NCBI GenBank assembly: GCA_910575695.1
Contig: CAJTGJ010000010.1
Coordinates: 1-64,000 of the forward strand
Reading direction: 5' to 3'
Source of the DNA: Oscillospiraceae bacterium
GTDB taxonomy: Bacteria; Bacillota; Clostridia; Oscillospirales; Oscillospiraceae
DNA length: 64,000 nt
The translations under genes were made by a program, and so were the position numbers. The notes under the pieces are model-generated. The model was not told where the DNA came from and did no database searches. It saw only the letters and a program-made list of their open reading frames with translations. Of the stretch, positions 59,386-64,000 are shown in pieces. Position 1 is the first letter of the stretch, and each line of letters opens with the position of its first letter.

Positions 59386-59991
59386 TTATGCGATCATCAT
59401 AAAAAAAGCGGCGCCACCCTCGGTGATGAGGGTGGCGTCCTTTCTCAATTTCTCCGCCGCACGGGAGATCCATGCCCCTACAAGGTTGGGCTTGACCCCA
59501 TAGAGCCGCGCGATATCGGCTCCTGTGTAGCCGCTGATTTTCAGTTCCATGGCTTCGATGCCAAGCCGTGCCGTTCCGCTATAGGTACGGCGTCCATATT
59601 CCAGCAGTTGCGTAAGGCAGAGCTTGTCCATCTGCCAGTCGGTATCATCGTAAGAAATCAGGCGCTCTCTAGTCTGCCCGTTTTCTTCACAGTCATCCAG
59701 GGAGATAACCAGCGCATTCCTGCGCTTAGCCTGAAGCGCACGGCAGTGATCCAGCAGATGGTTGCGGATGACGGTTCCCGCGTAAGTGGAAAATTGTGTC
59801 CCCGCATGGGCATCATAGGATACCGCCGCATAACACAGAGCCTCGCAGCCCTCCTGAAAGAGGTCGTCATATCCCATGCCGCAGACGTTTTCGTTAACAT
59901 CAACACTGCGCCGGAGCGTCCAGTGGACTAACTGTAAGTTTTCTTCTACCAAGGCCTGCTGACTGCTGGTAAGCGGTACATACTGTTTCAT
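59386..59991 (-). CDS. Sigma-70-like factor
   Basis: It is 201 residues from MKQYVPLTSSQQALVEEN (59991, after GAGGAG). A region-2-like part (GYDDLFQEGCEALCYAAVSY, FSTYAGTVIRNHLLDHCRAL) and a C-terminal helix-turn-helix (GYTGADIARLYGVKPNLVG) are visible. Such short sigma-like proteins are carried by conjugative elements and may direct element transcription. The end of the gene forms a GGCGCCACCCTC/GAGGGTGGCG hairpin followed by T7, so its terminator overlaps its coding end. Confidence 0.82.
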   Translation of the reverse strand: MKQYVPLTSSQQALVEENLQLVHWTLRRSVDVNENVCGMGYDDLFQEGCEALCYAAVSYDAHAGTQFSTYAGTVIRNHLLDHCRALQAKRRNALVISLDDCEENGQTRERLISYDDTDWQMDKLCLTQLLEYGRRTYSGTARLGIEAMELKISGYTGADIARLYGVKPNLVGAWISRAAEKLRKDATLITEGGAAFFMMIA

Positions 59992-60010
59992 ATTCTCTCC
60001 TCTCTTTCTG

Positions 60011-60409
60011 CTAAGCTGCCTGGGGCTGTGCGCCAAGAAAATGTCCGCACAGCCGAATGACCTGTTCACAGCGGTACTCGGAAAAATGTCCAATGTGAGT
60101 CTCTGCTTCTGGCAGGCCCAGTTGGATCTGAAGCCAGCGATATGCTTCTTTCCTGCTCATATAGCCGCACTCCCAGAATCTGCTTAACGCGCGATGGGCT
60201 TCCTGCCGCTTCCGCCGCAGGGGCCTGTCTGCCAGCGTTCCCATGGGAAGACCGTTCTCCCGGTGTGCCGCCACATAGGCGTCGCAAACCGGATACCGGG
60301 CGCAGACATAAACTTTTTCATCAGATTCTGCACCACTGCGGACTGCCTTTGCCGGCCGTAAAAGAGCCTTGGAGCCGCAGTATGGGCATGTGATCTTAAC
60401 GTGTTTCAT
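60011..60409 (-). CDS. DUF3268-type zinc-finger protein
   Basis: It is 132 residues from MKHVKITCPYCGSKALLR (60409, after AGAAGGG). CPYCG near the N-terminus, CARYPVCDAYV and a central helical part (GYMSRKEAYRWLQIQLG) match the DUF3268 family of phage/plasmid zinc-finger proteins. Nucleic-acid binding is likely. It is adjacent to the sigma-like gene on the same strand. Confidence 0.8.
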   Translation of the reverse strand: MKHVKITCPYCGSKALLRPAKAVRSGAESDEKVYVCARYPVCDAYVAAHRENGLPMGTLADRPLRRKRQEAHRALSRFWECGYMSRKEAYRWLQIQLGLPEAETHIGHFSEYRCEQVIRLCGHFLGAQPQAA

Positions 60410-60744
60410 TCAATTTCCCTTCTTTCTATCGAATCGGTGAGTGTGCCTGCGCATTTCATCCTGACAGCAAACGGCGTGATTCTGGCTATTCCGGAGAAGA
60501 CTTCCGGGCATATGGACGCTAAAGCCGCTCTGCTGGCTTTTCCCGCAGGCAGTAAGGTGACTCTATTCAGTTTTCACATGAGAATTTGCGTTGGCATTAT
60601 TTATCTCTCACTTTTATTACGCACCGCTCAAAGAGAAAAAGAGCACGAAATTTTGTGAATTTTCTGTAAATAAAGGCCAATTCAACGATTGGGTATGTTT
60701 TGGACTGGATTCTCGCTATGGATAGAGCGATATACCTGTCTCTG

Positions 60745-60773
60745 TTGCGAAAAATGCCGCAGCATGGTATGAT
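60745..60773 (+). promoter_or_regulatory. Promoter of the polymerase-glycosylase cassette
   Basis: TTGCGA (60745-60750) and TATGAT (60768-60773) are separated by 17 bases and lie 43 bases before the ATG at 60817. The rest of 60410-60744 holds no convincing gene. No clear LexA-type box (GAAC...GTTC) is seen. Confidence 0.75.
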
Positions 60774-60816
60774 AAGAAGCAAGAGAGCATAGAACACAGG
60801 AAAAGGAGGGCGGAAC

Positions 60817-62337
60817 ATGGAAAAAATCTATATTGCCATAGACCTCAAATCGTTCTATAGCAGTGTAGAGTGCATGGAGCGAGGACTTGACCCCCTGACC
60901 ACAAACCTTGTGGTAGCCGACGCCAGCCGCACGGAAAAGACTATCTGCCTGGCCGTGTCCCCCTCCCTGAAGGCCTACGGCATCTCTGGCCGGGCAAGGC
61001 TGTTTGAGGTGGTACAGCGGGCAAAAGAGATTAACGCCGCCCGATTGCGCTCCGCTCCGGGGCGGCAGTTTTCCGGCTCATCGTGGAACGATCCAGAGTT
61101 GAGGGCAGATCCTGGTCTGTCGCTGGATTATATCGTTGCACCGCCCCATATGGCCCATTACATGAAGTGCAGCACCGAGGTCTACGCGGTGTATCTGAAA
61201 TATGTGGCCCCCTCCGACATCCACCCGTACAGCATCGACGAGGTGTTCATCGATGCCACCCATTACCTCTCGACCTATAAGCTCACCGCCCGGGAACTGG
61301 CAATGAAAATGATCCTAGATGTGCTGGAAACCACCGGTATCACTGCTACGGCGGGCATCGGCACCAATCTCTATCTTTGCAAAGTGGCGATGGACATTTG
61401 GGCAAAGCACATCCCGCCTGACAAAAACGGCGTGCGCATTGCGGAACTGGATGAAATGAGTTACCGCCGCAACCTGTGGAGCCACCGGCCTCTCACTGAT
61501 TTCTGGCGTGTGGGTCCGGGGTATGCTAAAAAGCTGGAGGCCAGCGGTCTCTACACCATGGGTGACATCGCCCGATGCTCCGCCGGAAGCCCCGCCGATT
61601 ATTACAATGAGGAACTGCTCTACAAACTGTTCGGCGTGAACGCAGAGACCTTAATCGACCACGCCTGGGGTTGGGAGCCTTGCGGTATGGCGGACATCAA
61701 GGCATACAAGCCGGAGTCCAACAGCACCGGGGCGGGACAGGTTTTGCAGTGTCCCTATCCCTTTGACAAAGCCAGATTGGTGGCGTGGGAGATGGCGGAC
61801 CAGCTCGCTTTAGATCTCGTAGCCCAGCGGCTTGTCACAAAGCAGCTGACGCTGACGGTGGGCTATGACATCGAAAATCTGAAAGACCCCGCCCGGCGCA
61901 AACAGTACCGAGGCGAGGTCACAGTAGACCGCTATGGCCGCTCTATCCCCAAACACGCCCATGGCACCGCCAATCTGAGCGATTATACCGCTTCCTCCAA
62001 GCGCATCACTGGGGCTATTCTGGAGCTGTTTGACCGGATCGTGGACAAACAGCTGCTGGTGCGACGGCTGTATCTCACTGCCAACCGGGTCACACCAGAG
62101 AAGGACGCCCGGAGCGAGCAGCCTATGGAGCAGCTCAACCTCTTTACCGACTATGAAGCCGTCCAGGCGGAAAAAGAAGCTGAAGCGGCGGCGCTGGCCC
62201 GGGAGCGGAAACTCCAGGAGGCCATGCTGGCGATCAAAAGCAGATTTGGAAAGAACGCTATTTTAAAGGGGACAAACCTTGTGGACGGCGCTACGGCGGC
62301 GGATCGTAACGGCCGCATTGGAGGGCATAAAGCGTGA
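60817..62337 (+). CDS. Y-family DNA polymerase (DinB/UmuC type)
   Basis: It is 506 residues from MEKIYIAIDLKSFYSSVE (60817, after AAAGGAGGG). The catalytic motifs are AIDLKSFYSSVECMERG (first Asp) and YSIDEVFIDATHYL (SIDE acidic pair), followed by the helix-hairpin-helix thumb-like ATAGIGTNLYLCKVAMD and little-finger features (QLTLTVGYDIENL). Element-borne copies bypass DNA lesions and are often called UmuC-like. It starts a plus-strand cassette with overlapping genes, likely induced by damage, although no SOS box was found. Confidence 0.92.
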   Translation: MEKIYIAIDLKSFYSSVECMERGLDPLTTNLVVADASRTEKTICLAVSPSLKAYGISGRARLFEVVQRAKEINAARLRSAPGRQFSGSSWNDPELRADPGLSLDYIVAPPHMAHYMKCSTEVYAVYLKYVAPSDIHPYSIDEVFIDATHYLSTYKLTARELAMKMILDVLETTGITATAGIGTNLYLCKVAMDIWAKHIPPDKNGVRIAELDEMSYRRNLWSHRPLTDFWRVGPGYAKKLEASGLYTMGDIARCSAGSPADYYNEELLYKLFGVNAETLIDHAWGWEPCGMADIKAYKPESNSTGAGQVLQCPYPFDKARLVAWEMADQLALDLVAQRLVTKQLTLTVGYDIENLKDPARRKQYRGEVTVDRYGRSIPKHAHGTANLSDYTASSKRITGAILELFDRIVDKQLLVRRLYLTANRVTPEKDARSEQPMEQLNLFTDYEAVQAEKEAEAAALARERKLQEAMLAIKSRFGKNAILKGTNLVDGATAADRNGRIGGHKA

Positions 62338-62897
62338 AAAATATCATCAACCGCTGTGCCTGGGTCAACCTGAAGAATCCGCTGTATGTACGCTACCACG
62401 ATACCGAGTGGGGCGTCCCGCAGCATTCGGACCGGATACTCTTTGAACTTCTGATTGTAGAGGGTTTCCAGGCCGGCTTGTCCTGGGAGTGCGTACTGAA
62501 CAAGCGCGAGAACTTCCGGGCGGCCTATGACGGCTTTGATGTGGAGAAGGTCAGCTGCTATGGCGAAGAGAAAATCCATGCGCTGCTGTCCGACCCAGGC
62601 ATCATACGAAACAGGCTGAAGGTATATGCCAGCGTGACCAACGCAAAGGCCTTTACGAAGATCCAGGCGGAGTATGGCTCCTTCGATGCGTATATCTGGG
62701 GCTTTACCAATGGGGCTGTCATCCGGGAAAGCTACGATACGCGGACGACCTCGCCGCTGTCCGATTTGATTTCCAAGGATCTGAAAAAACGCGGGATGAA
62801 ATTCGTTGGCTCTACTGTCGTTTATTCTTATCTTCAGGCAATCGGAATCTTGAACGGTCATGGGCCGGAATGTGACTGTTTTAAGACCGGGAAATAA
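62334..62897 (+). CDS. tag: DNA-3-methyladenine glycosylase I
   Basis: It is 187 residues with GTG start 62334 overlapping the polymerase stop by 4 bases. CAWVNLKNPLYVRYHDTEWG, FELLIVEGFQAGLSWECVL, IRNRLKVYASVTNAKAF and FVGSTVVYSYLQAIGILNGH match Tag of E. coli. It removes alkylated adenine (3-methyladenine) from DNA. Zinc-binding residues at the ends (CAW near the N-terminus and CDCF at the end) are present. Paired with a lesion-bypass polymerase, it suggests a DNA-damage cassette. Confidence 0.93.
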   Translation: MKNIINRCAWVNLKNPLYVRYHDTEWGVPQHSDRILFELLIVEGFQAGLSWECVLNKRENFRAAYDGFDVEKVSCYGEEKIHALLSDPGIIRNRLKVYASVTNAKAFTKIQAEYGSFDAYIWGFTNGAVIRESYDTRTTSPLSDLISKDLKKRGMKFVGSTVVYSYLQAIGILNGHGPECDCFKTGK

Positions 62898-62916
62898 AAT
62901 TGTGGGAGGCCATATC

Positions 62917-63393
62917 ATGCCGGGAAACAAGGACACACATCAATACGATGATATCATCGGCCTTCCCCACCATGTATCAGACCGCCATCCGCAAATGTCC
63001 ATGTCGGACAGGGCGGCCCAGTTTTCACCTTTCGCGGCCCTGTCCGGCTATGAGGACGCCGTTCGTGAAACGGCGCGGCTGACCGACAGCAAAATTGAAC
63101 TGGCCGAAGAAGAACAGGCCATTCTGAGCGACCGGCTTCAGTTATTATCAGAAGTGGGCGACGGCGCTGAGGCTTCGTTTACCTTTTTTCAGCCTGACCC
63201 CAAAAAGGCGGGAGGCGCTTACGTTACAGTATGCGGTTGTGTTAAGCGTATGGATACTTTCGAGCAGACCGTCATCCTGACAGACGGAACAAGGATACCC
63301 ATGGAGGATATCCTGGCCGTTCAGTGCGAGGCATTGGAGCGTTTTGCCGCCAGCGGGAACGATGCATCACAAGAGGGGGCGGGTACGCTTTGA
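62917..63393 (+). CDS. YolD-like protein
   Basis: It is 158 residues from MPGNKDTHQYDDIIGLPHHV (62917, after GGGAGG). SMSDRAAQFSPFAALSGYED and LLSEVGDGAEASFTFFQ followed by DTFEQTVILTDGTRIPMEDI fit the YolD-like family, which often accompanies UmuC-like polymerases in Firmicutes and may be an accessory subunit or regulator. It lies directly between the glycosylase and the transporter. Confidence 0.82.
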   Translation: MPGNKDTHQYDDIIGLPHHVSDRHPQMSMSDRAAQFSPFAALSGYEDAVRETARLTDSKIELAEEEQAILSDRLQLLSEVGDGAEASFTFFQPDPKKAGGAYVTVCGCVKRMDTFEQTVILTDGTRIPMEDILAVQCEALERFAASGNDASQEGAGTL

Positions 63394-64000
63394 ACGACTG
63401 GAAACGGAAATTCGCAATGATATATACCGGACAGGCGTTTTCCCTTTTGGGGTCCGCTGCGGTCCAGTTCGCCATCATCTGGTGGCTTACCATTCAAACA
63501 GAGTCCGCAGTCACGCTGACGCTGGCGACCATTGTATCCTGCCTGCCGAGTATGCTTCTGGGCCCCGTTGCCGGGGTCTGGATCGACCGCTATAACCGCC
63601 GGACGGTCATGATTGTGGCAGACGGCCTCGTGGCCCTGTCTAGCGCCGCCATGGGCGGAGCTTTCCTGTTGACGGAAGCTCCGCCGATCTGGGCCGTCTA
63701 TGCGGTCCTTTTCCTGCGCGGGCTGGGAAACACCTTCCACTCCCCCGCCATGCAGGCCGCGATTCCTATGTTTGTTCCGACGGAAATGCTGACCAAGGCG
63801 GGGGGCTGGGGGAATCTGATCGTGTCTGTCTCCGCCATGCTTGGCCCGGCGCTGGGGGCGGGGCTGATGTCCGTACTCCCCATCGCCCCGATCATGATTG
63901 TGGACATTGTCGGCGCGGCGGCGGCGATCCTGTGCCTGCTGGCCGTTCCCATCCCGGATATCCCCAGAAGCACGGAGCACCCCCGCCTGTTTGCCGATAT
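63390..64000 (+). CDS. MFS transporter, macrolide-efflux (Mef-like), partial at window end
   Basis: A TTG at 63390 overlaps the YolD-like stop and has AGAGGGGG upstream. The product begins NDWKRKFAMIYTGQAFSLLG and has helices FAIIWWLTIQT, TLATIVSCLPSMLLG, then motif A GPVAGVWIDRYNRRTVMI. At least 203 residues are in the window, open at 64000. Similar to drug-efflux permeases of the Mef/MFS type, so antibiotic export is possible, but substrate cannot be inferred from the visible half. Confidence 0.85.
   Translation, partial: MNDWKRKFAMIYTGQAFSLLGSAAVQFAIIWWLTIQTESAVTLTLATIVSCLPSMLLGPVAGVWIDRYNRRTVMIVADGLVALSSAAMGGAFLLTEAPPIWAVYAVLFLRGLGNTFHSPAMQAAIPMFVPTEMLTKAGGWGNLIVSVSAMLGPALGAGLMSVLPIAPIMIVDIVGAAAAILCLLAVPIPDIPRSTEHPRLFAD

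Noticed and set aside
60401-60658. 85-codon plus-strand ORF
   Set aside because: It starts inside the opposite-strand zinc-finger gene leader, with no supporting ribosome site or domain.

Overview
The window looks like a gut Clostridia genome (Oscillospiraceae/Lachnospiraceae type, an inference). The signs are a giant SLH-anchored surface protein with a His/Cys-rich head, strong AGGAGG ribosome sites with frequent GTG/TTG starts, and a long run of orphan genes typical of large integrative/conjugative elements of Firmicutes. No tRNA, rRNA, CRISPR array, relaxase or integrase is visible, so the element ends lie outside or are not recognised.

Layout. (1) 1-8950, plus strand: a 4-bp repeat tract, a MalT/LuxR-type ATPase regulator, a small protein, and a 2033-residue secreted surface protein translationally coupled to it. 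A near-matching 25/26-bp inverted repeat flanks the last two genes. (2) 9176-38438, minus strand: about 40 tightly packed genes with ATGA overlaps, mostly small orphans (zinc ribbons, DUF932, a PP-loop ATPase, an XF1762-type acetyltransferase, a pentapeptide protein, a YkgJ-type cysteine cluster, a sigma-like factor). The train ends in a four-gene block of two large unknown proteins, a 296-aa unknown and an N6 methylase-helicase fusion. It is read from one strong promoter at 38817-38845 through a roughly 370-nt leader with two tandem terminators and a 29-aa leader peptide. (3) 38944-54670, minus strand and visibly AT-richer: an unusual cargo with an FtsK/EssC-like ATPase, four small helical (some WXG100-like) proteins, a DnaK without its lid, GrpE, and four proteins that share an N-terminal J-like domain in which HPD is replaced by QRE or RRE. 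Each of the four carries a different C-terminal module (coiled coil, CFI-box, membrane helices, transmembrane plus leucine-rich repeats). A membrane protein with RCC1-like repeats and two unknown proteins are also present. A serine recombinase sits just upstream, and a 94-bp segment bounded by inverted repeats lies between it and the ATPase gene. (4) 54921-64000: more element genes, an IS5 copy (56145-57278, TSD TTCA), DUF4317, a sigma-like factor, a DUF3268 zinc finger, then a plus-strand cassette of Y-family polymerase, 3-methyladenine glycosylase I, a YolD-like protein and the start of a macrolide-efflux-like MFS transporter.

How it fits together. Region 3 is the best candidate for an undescribed system: a dedicated Hsp70 machine joined to a secretion-type FtsK ATPase and a set of J-like/TPR adaptors. 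The only good promoter in the inverted-repeat segment points away from the operon, so inversion by the adjacent recombinase could switch the operon on. That is a hypothesis drawn from the sequence. I do not recognise the whole cluster as a named system.
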